Source: DASXRC01 sp036506495 (GTDB lineage Bacteria; Actinomycetota; Actinomycetes; Mycobacteriales; Micromonosporaceae). Taken from it: a DNA stretch of 64,000 nt. A program made the position numbers and the translations under genes. This document shows positions 8,261 through 16,275 of this stretch, piece by piece; position 1 is the first letter of the stretch; every line of letters begins with the position of its first letter. The stretch covers positions 1-64,000 of the forward strand of contig DASXRQ010000055.1 of NCBI GenBank assembly GCA_036506495.1. The letters run 5' to 3'. A model generated the notes under the pieces. That model searched no databases. It was not told the DNA's origin and saw only the letters and a program-made list of their open reading frames with translations.

Positions 8261-9688
8261 TTAGGCGCGGGCGAGCCGGCGCAGCAGGGCGTCGGCGGCG
8301 AGCGGGTACGCGCCGTGCCGGCGTACGCCGTCGGCGACCTCGCGATCCGAGGAGATCACGATGACCGGTCGGCCCGCTGGCTCGGCGCGGACGAGCCGAC
8401 GGATGAGCTCGTCCGCCGTCTCACCCTTGCGGGAAAACAGCACCCGTACGCCGCGTGGCGCGGGCGGCAACCCGTGCACGCGCTCCGCGCCGTCGAAGAC
8501 GACGGTGACCTCGGCACCGCTCTGCGCGGCGATGCCGCCCAACCCGCCGACCAGCCGGTTGCGCTGTTGCTCGAGTGACATCTCGCCGAAGCCGCGCTTG
8601 GTGACGTTGTAGCCGTCCACGATGAGATGTGCGCGCGGCAGCGCCAGGAGCTGATCCAGTCGGGCCGGGTCGTCGGCGCTCAGCGCGCGGGCCTTCGCTC
8701 CGGCGGTCTCCGGGCGCTCGGCGAACTCGTCGGCAACGAAGTCGGCGGGCAGCCGCTCGGCCGGGTCCAGCGCCAGCTCGCGGCGCAACCCCGTTGCCGC
8801 CTGTCCGATGGTCTCGAGCAGCAGCCACAGCCGGGCGTCGTCGACCGCCCGGAGATCCTTGGCCGCCTGTCGGGCGCTCGACGACGCGGCCTCGGCCTCC
8901 GCCAGCCGCGCCCGCAGCCGGCGCAGCTCGGCATCATGGTCGGCTGCCGCGCGGGTCGCCCGCCCCTTCTCGGTGGCGAGCATCTCGGTGGCTTTCCGTT
9001 CGCGCGCCTGCGCCTCGCGCAGCGACCGTCCGAGGACCCGCGCCTCTTCGCGCAGCTGACCCAGCTCCTCGCGTACCCGGGCCAGCTCGTCGCGCAGCTT
9101 GTCCGCTTCGACGCGGGCGACGGCGCGGTCGTGCTCGGCCCGGGCCGCTCGCTGCTCGGCGTCCCGCATGACCTCGGCGATGACGGCGCTGTCGGCCTCC
9201 GCCCGGACCGCCTCGCCGGCCGCCTCGACCAGTTCGCGCCAGCCCGCCGGCCGAGCGAGATACGCCAGCGCAGCCACCTCGACCGGGTCGGCCGCGGCCG
9301 GGCGCGTGCCCTCGATGACGGCCGTACCCAGCTCGCCCGCCTCGGCGAGCACCCGGCCGGAGATGCGCTGCCGGAACAGCGCGTCACCCGCGAGCTGGGT
9401 GGCGATCACCGGACCACCGAGTCGGGCCCGGCGGTTCGGCGCGAAATTGGCGACCCGGCGCAACGGCACCGGCAGCTCGTCGGCGGGCAGGCCGGGCAGC
9501 ACGCTGGCGACCATCGCGACGATCCGCTGCCGAACCGGCTCGGGCAGCCTGGGCTCCGGCTCCAACTCCGGTTCCGGCTCCGGTTCCGGCTCCGGCGAAG
9601 CGCCCTCCGCGGGCATACCGACGTCCGCCTCGCCGGCCGGCTCGTCCGGCTCGGGTGAGCGGTCCCCTGGCTCCGCGGGTCGCGACAT
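8261..9688 (-). CDS. NYN (YacP-like) domain protein with coiled coil
   Basis: Protein of 475 aa. The N-terminus is acidic and Pro/Glu-rich (a PEPEPE run near residues 32-47). A middle region has a long Arg/Glu-rich coiled coil (about 165-295). The C-terminal NYN domain (about 325-475) shows LIVDGYNVTKRG, TVVFDGAERV, GETADELIRRLV and VISSDREVADG, the acidic residues expected of a PIN-like metal site. NYN domains of this kind are predicted ribonucleases. The ATG at 9688 has GGGAGA upstream; the open frame reaching 11239 is only a shadow. It is divergent from the DnaQ-UvrC gene across a 96-base shared promoter region. Confidence 0.85.
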   Translation of the reverse strand: MSRPAEPGDRSPEPDEPAGEADVGMPAEGASPEPEPEPEPELEPEPRLPEPVRQRIVAMVASVLPGLPADELPVPLRRVANFAPNRRARLGGPVIATQLAGDALFRQRISGRVLAEAGELGTAVIEGTRPAAADPVEVAALAYLARPAGWRELVEAAGEAVRAEADSAVIAEVMRDAEQRAARAEHDRAVARVEADKLRDELARVREELGQLREEARVLGRSLREAQARERKATEMLATEKGRATRAAADHDAELRRLRARLAEAEAASSSARQAAKDLRAVDDARLWLLLETIGQAATGLRRELALDPAERLPADFVADEFAERPETAGAKARALSADDPARLDQLLALPRAHLIVDGYNVTKRGFGEMSLEQQRNRLVGGLGGIAAQSGAEVTVVFDGAERVHGLPPAPRGVRVLFSRKGETADELIRRLVRAEPAGRPVIVISSDREVADGVRRHGAYPLAADALLRRLARA

Positions 9689-9771
9689 AGCGCAAGTCTC
9701 CCACCACGGCCGCCGAGCGCTCCGCCGGTTACCGCTGGGGCCGGTGGGTCCGAAGTGTCGTACACAAGTCC

Positions 9772-9777
9772 TAACCT
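9772..9777 (+). promoter_or_regulatory. -10 hexamer for a leaderless DnaQ-UvrC gene
   Basis: TAACCT lies seven bases before the GTG at 9785, the spacing expected when transcription begins at the start codon. This argues for GTG 9785 over the GTG at 9755. Confidence 0.55.
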
Positions 9778-9784
9778 CCCGGCC

Positions 9785-11533
9785 GTGGCTGAACCCCAGT
9801 TCGTCCAGGGCACCCTCGACGCCTTGCTGGACGACCCCGGCGCGATGTCGCTGCGGAACACGACGTTCGTCGTCGTCGACCTGGAGACCACCGGCGGCGC
9901 GCCGGACGGCGGCGGCATCACGGAGGTCGGCGCCGTCAAGGTCCGCGGCGGCGAGGAGTTGGGTGTGCTGGCCACGCTGGTCAACCCCGGCGAGCGGATC
10001 CCGCCCTTCATCACGGTGCTCACCGGCATCACCGAGGCGATGGTGGCGCCCGCGCCGCGCATCGAGACGGTCTTGCCGGCCCTTCTGGAGTTCATCGGCG
10101 GCGCCGTGTTCGTGGCGCACAACGCGCCGTACGACGTCGGCTTCCTCAAGGCGGCCTGTGCCCGGCACGGCTACTCGTGGCCAGCTCCCCCGGTCGTCGA
10201 CACCGCGACGCTGGCCCGCCGCGTGCTGATCCGTGACGAGGTGCCCAACCGCCGGCTGGGCACGCTCGCCGCGTACTTCCGGACCCCCCGCCGGCCCACC
10301 CATCGCGCGCTCGATGACGCGCTGGCCACAGTGGACGTCCTGCACGCCCTCATCGCGCGGCTGGGCGGGCACCGGGTTTTCACACTCGGCGACACCCTCG
10401 AGTTCATCAAGGCGGTGTCGCCGGTGCAGCGGCGCAAGCGGTACCTCGCCGAGGGCCTGCCCCACGTGCCCGGGGTGTACGTGTTCCGCGCCGTCGACGG
10501 GCGCCCGCTCTACGTCGGCACCTCGGGCGACATCGCGGCCCGCGTGCGAAGCTACTTCACCGCCGCGGAGAAGCGGGCCCGCATCGACGAGATGCTCAAC
10601 GCGGCCGAGCGGGTCGACGCCATCGAATGCGCGCACGCCCTCGAGGCGGAGGTCCGCGAGCTGCGGCTCATCGCCGCCCACGCGCCGCCGTACAACCGGC
10701 GATCGAAGTTCCCCGAGCGGGCCGTCTGGCTCAAGCTCACCGCCGAGGCGTACCCCCGGTTGTCCATCGTGCGCCAGCTGGCCGCGGACGGCGCCACGTA
10801 CCTCGGGCCGTTCGCCTCCGCGCGGGTGGCCGAGCAGGTCGCCGCCGGCGTGCACGACGCGGTGCCACTGCGGCAGTGCACGCTCCGGCTGTCCACCCGG
10901 ACGACCGTGGCCGCCTGTGCACTGGCCGAGTTGGGGAGATGCCTGGCGCCGTGCGAGCACCGGATCACGCTCGCGGAGTACGACCGGCAGGCGGCCGAGC
11001 CGTTTCGGGCGGCCGCCGGTGATGATCCGGGCGCGCTCGTGGAGCCGATGCTCGCCCGCATCGACATCCTCGCGCGCGCGCAGCGGTACGAGGAGGCCGC
11101 GGTCGTCCGCACCCGGCTGGCCGCCGTGCTGCGCGCCACGATCCGGATGCAACGGCTCACCGCGCTGACCTCGCTGGCCGAGCTGGTCGCCGCCCGGCGG
11201 TCGGCCGGCGGCGGCTGGGAGCTGGCGATCGTGCGGCACGGCCGGCTCGCGGCCGCCGGGGCGTCACCGCCGCGGGTTCATCCCCGCGCGACGCTCGACG
11301 TGCTGCGCGCGACGGCCGAGACCGTCGTTCCCGGGCCCGGTCCGACGCCGGCGGCCTCCGCGGCGGAGACGGAGCGGATCCTGACCTGGCTCGAACGGCC
11401 GGAAACTCGCCTGGTGGAGGTCTCCGCCGGCTGGGCGTCACCCGTGCGGGGCGCGGGCCGGTTCCGCGGCCTGTTGGCGCGGGCCGAGGCCGCCCCGGCG
11501 GCGCGCGGCGGCTCGACTGCCTCCTCGACATAG
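9785..11533 (+). CDS. DEDDh exonuclease-UvrC-type nuclease fusion
   Basis: Fusion of about 582 aa. Residues 20-190 form a DnaQ-like 3'-5' exonuclease: FVVVDLETTGG (DxE), HNAPYDVGF and HRALDDALATVDVL carry the DEDDh residues. From about 225 a GIY-YIG domain begins with HVPGVYVFRAVDGRPLYVGT, followed by UvrC/Cho-like sequence without the UvrC helicase-binding C-terminus. The protein probably trims and incises damaged DNA; the M. tuberculosis counterpart is Rv2191, which also lies just before trpD/ctaE. The GTG at 9785 is chosen because of the adjacent -10; the frame opens at 9755. It is divergent from the NYN gene. Confidence 0.88.
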   Translation: MAEPQFVQGTLDALLDDPGAMSLRNTTFVVVDLETTGGAPDGGGITEVGAVKVRGGEELGVLATLVNPGERIPPFITVLTGITEAMVAPAPRIETVLPALLEFIGGAVFVAHNAPYDVGFLKAACARHGYSWPAPPVVDTATLARRVLIRDEVPNRRLGTLAAYFRTPRRPTHRALDDALATVDVLHALIARLGGHRVFTLGDTLEFIKAVSPVQRRKRYLAEGLPHVPGVYVFRAVDGRPLYVGTSGDIAARVRSYFTAAEKRARIDEMLNAAERVDAIECAHALEAEVRELRLIAAHAPPYNRRSKFPERAVWLKLTAEAYPRLSIVRQLAADGATYLGPFASARVAEQVAAGVHDAVPLRQCTLRLSTRTTVAACALAELGRCLAPCEHRITLAEYDRQAAEPFRAAAGDDPGALVEPMLARIDILARAQRYEEAAVVRTRLAAVLRATIRMQRLTALTSLAELVAARRSAGGGWELAIVRHGRLAAAGASPPRVHPRATLDVLRATAETVVPGPGPTPAASAAETERILTWLERPETRLVEVSAGWASPVRGAGRFRGLLARAEAAPAARGGSTASST

Positions 11534-11596
11534 GACAGACGCGGCGGTCGGCCGATCGACCATGAGCAACTGACCGATCGGAGGGCGAATGGCTGT

Positions 11597-11602
11597 CTAG
11601 GC
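11597..11602 (+). promoter_or_regulatory. Candidate -10 for the Rel-like gene
   Basis: TAGGCT, preceded by TGTC (an extended -10 look), lies 42 bases before the GTG at 11645 and would give a leader of about 35 nt that includes the GAGGAGG ribosome site. Confidence 0.4.
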
Positions 11603-11644
11603 TATGAGCGGGGCGCGAGTCGCGGCGGCTGAGGAGGTGTCGGA

Positions 11645-13438
11645 GTGGACCTCGACGCCGGGCACGCCACGCGCGTCGGGCGAGCACGACCCACCCGCCC
11701 ACCCGAGGCCGGGCTGACCCAGCGCCTGCGATCCCTGCTCTCGTGGCAGACCGCCGACCCCGATCCGGTGGCGACCCTCATCCGTGCGCACCGGGCGGTG
11801 CACGCCTCCGCCGACCTCGGGATGCTCCGCCGCGGGTACGCGATCGCGGAGAGCTGGCACCGCGGACAGCTGCGCATGAGCGGCGAGCCCTACATCACCC
11901 ACCCACTCGCGGTCGCGCAGATCCTGGCCGAGCTCGGCATGGACACCACCACCCTGGTCGCCGCCCTGCTGCACGACACCGTCGAGGACACCAGCTACAC
12001 CCTGCAGGCCCTCGAAGACGACTTCGGGCCGGCGGTCGCGCTGCTCGTCGACGGCGTGACCAAGTTCGACAAGGTCTTCTACGGGGACAACGCCGAGGCG
12101 GAGACGATCCGCAAGCTGCTCGTCTCGGCCGGCAAGGACGTGCGGGTCCTGATCATCAAGCTGGCCGACCGGCTCCACAACATGCGAACCCTCGATGTCC
12201 GCTCCGCCGCGTCCCGCGAGCGCATCGCCCGGGCCACCCACGAGGTTCTCGTCCCGCTCAGCGACCGGCTCGGCATCCAGGCGCTCAAGCGCGAGCTGGA
12301 GGACGCGGTCCTGTTCCACCTCCAGCCGGAGGCGTACGCCGAGATCGACCACCACGTCCGGAACCGTCCACACTGGGCGGACTACCTGGCCGGCGTCGTC
12401 GCGCAGGCCCGGGCCGCGTTGCGCAAGGCAAAGGTGGACGCGGACGTCGCGCCGCGGCCCCGGCACTACTACTCGGTCTGGAAGGATACCGTCGCCGGCG
12501 ACTACCCGACCCCGTTCGACCCGCCGCGGATCGTGATCGTGGTGGATGGGCCGGAGACCGACTGCTACGCCGCACTCGGCGCGATCCATGGGCTGTGGCG
12601 TCCGGTCCCCGGTCGATTCAAGGACTTCGTCGCCTCCCCGAAGAACAACCTCTACCGCTCCCTGCACACCACGGTGATCGGGCCCGACGACCGCTCCGTC
12701 GAGGTGCTCATCCGCACCGAGGCCATGCACCGGGCGGCGGAGTACGGCATCGTGGCGAACTTCCGCTATCCCCGGTCCGTCGCCAGCGCGGCGGCGAGCG
12801 CCGAGCAGCTCAGCTGGCTGCGCCGGTTGCTCGACTGGGAGCAGGACACCGCCGACTCCACGCAATTCCTACAGTCCCTGCGCTGCGACCTGGCGGAGGC
12901 GCAGATTCAGGTGATCGCCCGGGGCCGGCAGTTCTTGCTCCCGGCGGACGCGACACCGGTCGACCTGGCGTACGAGCTGGGTACCGAGGTCGGCGACCAC
13001 CTGCTGGCCGCGAAGATCAACGAACGCCTCGTGCCATTGTCGTCGCCGCTGGCCGATGGGGACGTCGTGGAGATCTACACCGAGGCGGATGCGCCCTCCG
13101 ACGTCGACGCGTCGATCGCGCAGCTCGGGCCGCGCCGCGAGTGGCTGAGCTTCGTGAAGACCCAGCACGCCCAGCTGCAGATCGGACGCTGGTTCGCCGA
13201 CCGCAACGAACCGGGCATCACGATCCCCGACAAGGTACGCCTCGGCCGAGCCTCGATCGGGCTCGCGCTGCGGCAAGTGCACCGCGGTCTCGCCAACGAC
13301 GTCCCGCTGCGTCGACTCGCCGACGAGATGGGGTACCCCGACCTCGAGGCGCTGCTCGTCGCCGTCGTCGACCGGAAGGTCTCGCCGGACTTCGTGGTCG
13401 AGCGCCTGATCGCCCTCGTCGACCACGAACCGCGCTGA
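11645..13438 (+). CDS. RelA/SpoT-family (p)ppGpp enzyme lacking an ACT domain
   Basis: Rel homologue of 597 aa. The HD hydrolase domain is intact (HPLAVAQILAELGMD, HDTVEDT, KLADRLHNMRTL). The synthetase domain has RPRHYYSVWKD, PGRFKDFVASPK, SLHTTVIG and VEVLIRTEAMH. A TGS domain starts at QVIARGRQFLLPADATPVD. The protein stops after about 110 more residues, so the C-terminal ACT/RRM domain of full-length Rel (usually 750-800 aa) is missing. The segment before the synthetase catalytic Asp is diverged (PTPFDPPRIVIVVDG in place of the usual EIHDLVGVRI). GAGGAGG precedes the GTG. It is likely a secondary alarmone enzyme beside a full Rel encoded elsewhere. Confidence 0.87.
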   Translation: MDLDAGHATRVGRARPTRPPEAGLTQRLRSLLSWQTADPDPVATLIRAHRAVHASADLGMLRRGYAIAESWHRGQLRMSGEPYITHPLAVAQILAELGMDTTTLVAALLHDTVEDTSYTLQALEDDFGPAVALLVDGVTKFDKVFYGDNAEAETIRKLLVSAGKDVRVLIIKLADRLHNMRTLDVRSAASRERIARATHEVLVPLSDRLGIQALKRELEDAVLFHLQPEAYAEIDHHVRNRPHWADYLAGVVAQARAALRKAKVDADVAPRPRHYYSVWKDTVAGDYPTPFDPPRIVIVVDGPETDCYAALGAIHGLWRPVPGRFKDFVASPKNNLYRSLHTTVIGPDDRSVEVLIRTEAMHRAAEYGIVANFRYPRSVASAAASAEQLSWLRRLLDWEQDTADSTQFLQSLRCDLAEAQIQVIARGRQFLLPADATPVDLAYELGTEVGDHLLAAKINERLVPLSSPLADGDVVEIYTEADAPSDVDASIAQLGPRREWLSFVKTQHAQLQIGRWFADRNEPGITIPDKVRLGRASIGLALRQVHRGLANDVPLRRLADEMGYPDLEALLVAVVDRKVSPDFVVERLIALVDHEPR

Positions 13439-13481
13439 CGACCCGCTGCGCGCCCCTCAGGGCGGCGCCGTCTCGCTGCTC

Positions 13482-13487
13482 TAGCCT
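13482..13487 (+). promoter_or_regulatory. -10 hexamer for a leaderless NUDIX gene
   Basis: TAGCCT lies six bases before the GTG at 13494, and no ribosome site is present between them. This fits a leaderless transcript. Confidence 0.55.
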
Positions 13488-13493
13488 GGCCCT

Positions 13494-14066
13494 GTGATCC
13501 AACGCCGCTCCCCCGTGCGCGCTCGCCTCGCCGTCCTCGGCTACGGGCTGTTCTACCGGCTCCCCCACGGCATGCGCCGCCGGCTGGTGCGGTTGGCGAC
13601 CCAGAAATACATCGTCGGCGCCGTGACCCTGGTCCGCGACGCCGACGCCGACGTGGCCGGGCCCGACCGGCTGCTGCTCCTGCGTCAGCCGCCCGGGCGG
13701 GGCTGGACACTGCCCGCCGGGTTGCTGCGGCGCGGCGAGCCACCGGTTCTCGGTGCGATCCGCGAGCTGGCCGAGGAGACCGGCATCGAGCTGCACCCGG
13801 ACCAGGTCAACCCCGCCGTGCCCAACGCGGTCGTGCACACCAAGGGCTGGGTCGATGTGGTGTTCGAGGCGCGCGTGTCGGCGTCCCGCACCCCGCTGTC
13901 CGTCGACGGCGCCGAGGTACACGAGGCGGCCTGGCATCCGCTCGACGAGCTCCCGCGGCTGACCCGCACCACCGCGCGGCTGCTCGCCTGCTACGGCATC
14001 GGCCCGCTCGCCGCCGACGAGGGCGGCACCGACCCGCGCACCGGCGGTGGCGGTACGCGGCCGTGA
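13494..14066 (+). CDS. NUDIX hydrolase
   Basis: Protein of 190 aa with a complete Nudix box: GLLRRGE, seven residues, then RELAEETGI (the G-x5-E-x7-REL-x-EE-x-G pattern) near residues 82-104. It should hydrolyse a nucleoside diphosphate linked to another moiety; the substrate is not evident. The N-terminus carries a basic amphipathic stretch (LPHGMRRRLVRLATQKYIVG) seen in actinobacterial members. It is followed 13 bases later by the sugar nucleotidyltransferase, probably in one operon. The start is set by the adjacent -10. Confidence 0.85.
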   Translation: MIQRRSPVRARLAVLGYGLFYRLPHGMRRRLVRLATQKYIVGAVTLVRDADADVAGPDRLLLLRQPPGRGWTLPAGLLRRGEPPVLGAIRELAEETGIELHPDQVNPAVPNAVVHTKGWVDVVFEARVSASRTPLSVDGAEVHEAAWHPLDELPRLTRTTARLLACYGIGPLAADEGGTDPRTGGGGTRP

Positions 14067-14079
14067 ACGGTTCGCGGCA

Positions 14080-15069
14080 GTGACGCTGTGCGCGGTCGTG
14101 CTCGCGGCGGGCGAGGGGCGTCGGCTGCGGCCGCTCACCCTGCTCCGGCCGAAGGCGCTGTGCCCGGTCGGCAACGTGCCGCTGCTCGACCGTGTGCTCG
14201 ATCGGCTCGCCGCGGTGGGCCTGATCGGCCCGGACTCGGTTGCGGTGAACGCGAGCTACCTCGGCGAGCAGGTCGTGGCGCACGTGGACGGGCGCGCGCA
14301 CCCGTCGCTCGAGGCGGGAGGTCCCCTCGGCACGGCGGGTGGCGTCGGTCGGCTGCGGGACTGGATCGGCGGGCGCGGCGTGCTGGTCGGCAACGCGGAC
14401 GCCTACCTGGCGCCGGCCAAGGCGCCGACATCTGGGCCGCCGTCGGGCGCCGACCTCGCCGACCCCGCCGACCCCGCAGACCTCGCGGACCTGGTGGCCG
14501 GCTGGGACGGCGACAGCGTACGGCTGCTCGGTGGGCCGGCCGGGCCGGGCGCTCCACCCGAGTTCGGCGCGTACCGCTTCGCCGGCTTCTCCCTGCTGCC
14601 GTGGCGGCTGGTCCGCGACCTGCGCCCGGAGCCGAGCGATCTGGTTCGCACGGTGTGGCGGCCCGCCGATGCGGCCGGGATCCTCAGCGTCGTCCCGTAC
14701 CGGGGGCGCTACCTCGACACCGGTACGCCGGCCAACTACCTCCACGCGAACCTGCACGCGATCGCGGCCGGCCCCGTCCCGCCCAACTCCGTCAGAGTCG
14801 GGCACGTGGCGGGCGCGGAAGGCCCAACTCTGACGGAGTTGGGGACGGAATTGGGAGAGGGACGGCCGGGCGCCAGCCTCGTGGACACCGGCGCGACCAT
14901 CACGGGACGGCTGGACCGGGCCGTGGTCGGCGCGGGGGCCACCGTCCGCGGCGAGGTGACCCGGGGCGTGGTGTGGCCGAGCGGGTACGTCGGCCCGGAC
15001 GAGCACCTCGTCGACGCCGTGCGGGCCGGACGCGACCTGACCGTGCCGTCCGAGGCGCCGCTAGCATGA
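14080..15069 (+). CDS. NDP-sugar nucleotidyltransferase (RmlA/ManC-like)
   Basis: Nucleotidyltransferase of about 329 aa. The signature AVVLAAGEGRRLRPLTLLRP (GxGxRL) with the catalytic Lys in RPKALCPVGN opens the protein. Related enzymes make GDP-mannose or dNDP-sugars from sugar-1-phosphates. The C-terminal part resembles the left-handed helix tail (DTGATITGRLDRAVVGAGAT). Just before it, residues about 232-260 are encoded by a palindromic repeat (14781-14844), giving the foreign-looking PPNSVRVG and PTLTELG. GTG 14080 is preferred because it begins right at the conserved domain; the frame opens at 14047 and overlaps the NUDIX gene. Substrate unknown. Confidence 0.8.
   Translation: MTLCAVVLAAGEGRRLRPLTLLRPKALCPVGNVPLLDRVLDRLAAVGLIGPDSVAVNASYLGEQVVAHVDGRAHPSLEAGGPLGTAGGVGRLRDWIGGRGVLVGNADAYLAPAKAPTSGPPSGADLADPADPADLADLVAGWDGDSVRLLGGPAGPGAPPEFGAYRFAGFSLLPWRLVRDLRPEPSDLVRTVWRPADAAGILSVVPYRGRYLDTGTPANYLHANLHAIAAGPVPPNSVRVGHVAGAEGPTLTELGTELGEGRPGASLVDTGATITGRLDRAVVGAGATVRGEVTRGVVWPSGYVGPDEHLVDAVRAGRDLTVPSEAPLA
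14781..14844. repeat. Composite palindromic element, copy 2, in frame within a CDS
   Basis: Two palindromic arms at 14781-14803 and 14822-14844, 18 bases apart. The first arm is the exact reverse complement, over its 22-base core, of the second arm of the 4414-4488 element; the second arm differs from its counterpart at few positions. Here it lies inside the nucleotidyltransferase gene and is translated, with no frame break. A further partial unit (GGAATTGGG) follows at about 14848. Confidence 0.8.
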
Positions 15070-15109
15070 GCTGACCGCACCAGCACGCCGAGCGTCGAGG
15101 AGCCCACCG

Positions 15110-15397
15110 GTGATCACCGCGATCGTCCTCATCGACTGCGCCACCGACTCGATCCCCGAGGTGGCGGAGGCCCTCGCCAATTTGCCGGGCGTCAGCGAGG
15201 TCTACTCGGTCGCCGGCCACGTCGACCTGATCGCGATGGTCCGCGTCCGCGAGTTCGACCAGATCGCGCAGGTCATCGCCGGCGGCATCTCGAAGGTGCC
15301 TGGCGTGATCAACACCGAGTCGCACATCGCCTTCCGGGCGTATTCCCAGCACGACCTCGAGGAGGCGTTCGCGATCGGGTTCGCGGATGCCGACTGA
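15110..15397 (+). CDS. Stand-alone Lrp/AsnC ligand-binding (RAM) domain protein
   Basis: Protein of 95 aa consisting only of the Lrp-type regulation-of-amino-acid-metabolism fold (VSEVYSVAGHVDLIAMVRV is the typical core). No helix-turn-helix is present. Such stand-alone RAM proteins form oligomers that bind amino acids and may modulate other Lrp proteins. GAGGAGCCCACCG precedes the GTG. A possible -10 (TAGCAT, 15063-15068) overlaps the end of the preceding gene. The 3' end overlaps the hydrolase gene by 11 bases, so the two are coupled. The target is unknown. Confidence 0.85.
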   Translation: MITAIVLIDCATDSIPEVAEALANLPGVSEVYSVAGHVDLIAMVRVREFDQIAQVIAGGISKVPGVINTESHIAFRAYSQHDLEEAFAIGFADAD

Positions 15398-16268
15398 CGG
15401 CACACCGCCGCCCGGCGTGGAGTACGTACAGGAACACATCGACCGCCGCGCCGACCGCCTCGGGATACAGGTCTACCCGGAACCCGACGACGGAGGCGGC
15501 GCACCCGTGGCGGTCCTCTGGCCGGCGATGGGCGTACCGGCCCGCTACTACCGGCCGTTCGCGCGGCAGCTGCGTGCCGCGGGGCTCGCGGTCGTCGTGG
15601 CCGATCTGCGCGGCACCGGGTCCAGCACCCCGCGGCCGAGCCGGGCCTCCCGGTACGGGTACGCCGAGCTCGCCACCGACGTCGGCGCGGTGCTCGACGA
15701 GCTCAAGCCGCGTCTGGATGGCCGCCCGGTCGTGCTGATCGGCCACTCCCTCGGCGGGCAGGCCTGCCTGCTGCACCTGGCGCTCGACGGACGGGCCGAC
15801 GTCGCGGGTGTCGGGCTCGTGGCCGTCGGGCTGCCCTACTGGCGGCAATACCGCTGGTCACGCCGGGGGGTGCTGCCATACAGCCAGGCCATCGCCGGCG
15901 TCGCCACGGTGATGGGCTACTGGCCCGGCTGGACGTTCGGTGGCCGGCAGGCGCGCGGAGTCATCCGGGACTGGGCGCACACCGCGCGTACCGGCAGCTA
16001 CCCGTCCCTCGCCGGCGCGGACGCTGAGACCGCGCTGCGGCGGGTGACGACACCGGTGCTCGCGATCAGCGTCGAGGGCGACCAGTACACCCCGGCGTCC
16101 ACAGTGGACCATCTCACCGCCAAGCTGGCCGCGGCACGCGTCGTGCGCGAGCACTACACCGCGGCGCAGGCCGGCGCGCCGCTCGGCCATTTCGCCTGGG
16201 TACGCGCCGGCGGGCCGCTCGCCGACCGCATCGCCGCCTTCGCGCGCCGGCCACACGGCGCGGAGTAG
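15387..16268 (+). CDS. Alpha/beta hydrolase
   Basis: Hydrolase of 293 aa with the nucleophile elbow VLIGHSLGGQA (Ser near residue 120), a likely acid in SVEGDQYTP and the His in GAPLGHFAWVRA. The oxyanion region LWPAMGVPARYYRPFARQL near the N-terminus is typical of serine aminopeptidase-like/lysophospholipase-like members. It overlaps the RAM-domain gene upstream and ends eight bases before the convergent trpD stop. It is probably cytoplasmic, as no signal peptide is visible. Substrate unknown. Confidence 0.82.
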   Translation: MPTDGTPPPGVEYVQEHIDRRADRLGIQVYPEPDDGGGAPVAVLWPAMGVPARYYRPFARQLRAAGLAVVVADLRGTGSSTPRPSRASRYGYAELATDVGAVLDELKPRLDGRPVVLIGHSLGGQACLLHLALDGRADVAGVGLVAVGLPYWRQYRWSRRGVLPYSQAIAGVATVMGYWPGWTFGGRQARGVIRDWAHTARTGSYPSLAGADAETALRRVTTPVLAISVEGDQYTPASTVDHLTAKLAAARVVREHYTAAQAGAPLGHFAWVRAGGPLADRIAAFARRPHGAE

Positions 16269-16275
16269 CGGCCCG

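Noticed and set aside
9689..11239. N-terminal extension of the NYN gene to 11239
   Set aside because: It would run antisense through the DnaQ-UvrC gene; a ribosome site supports the ATG at 9688.
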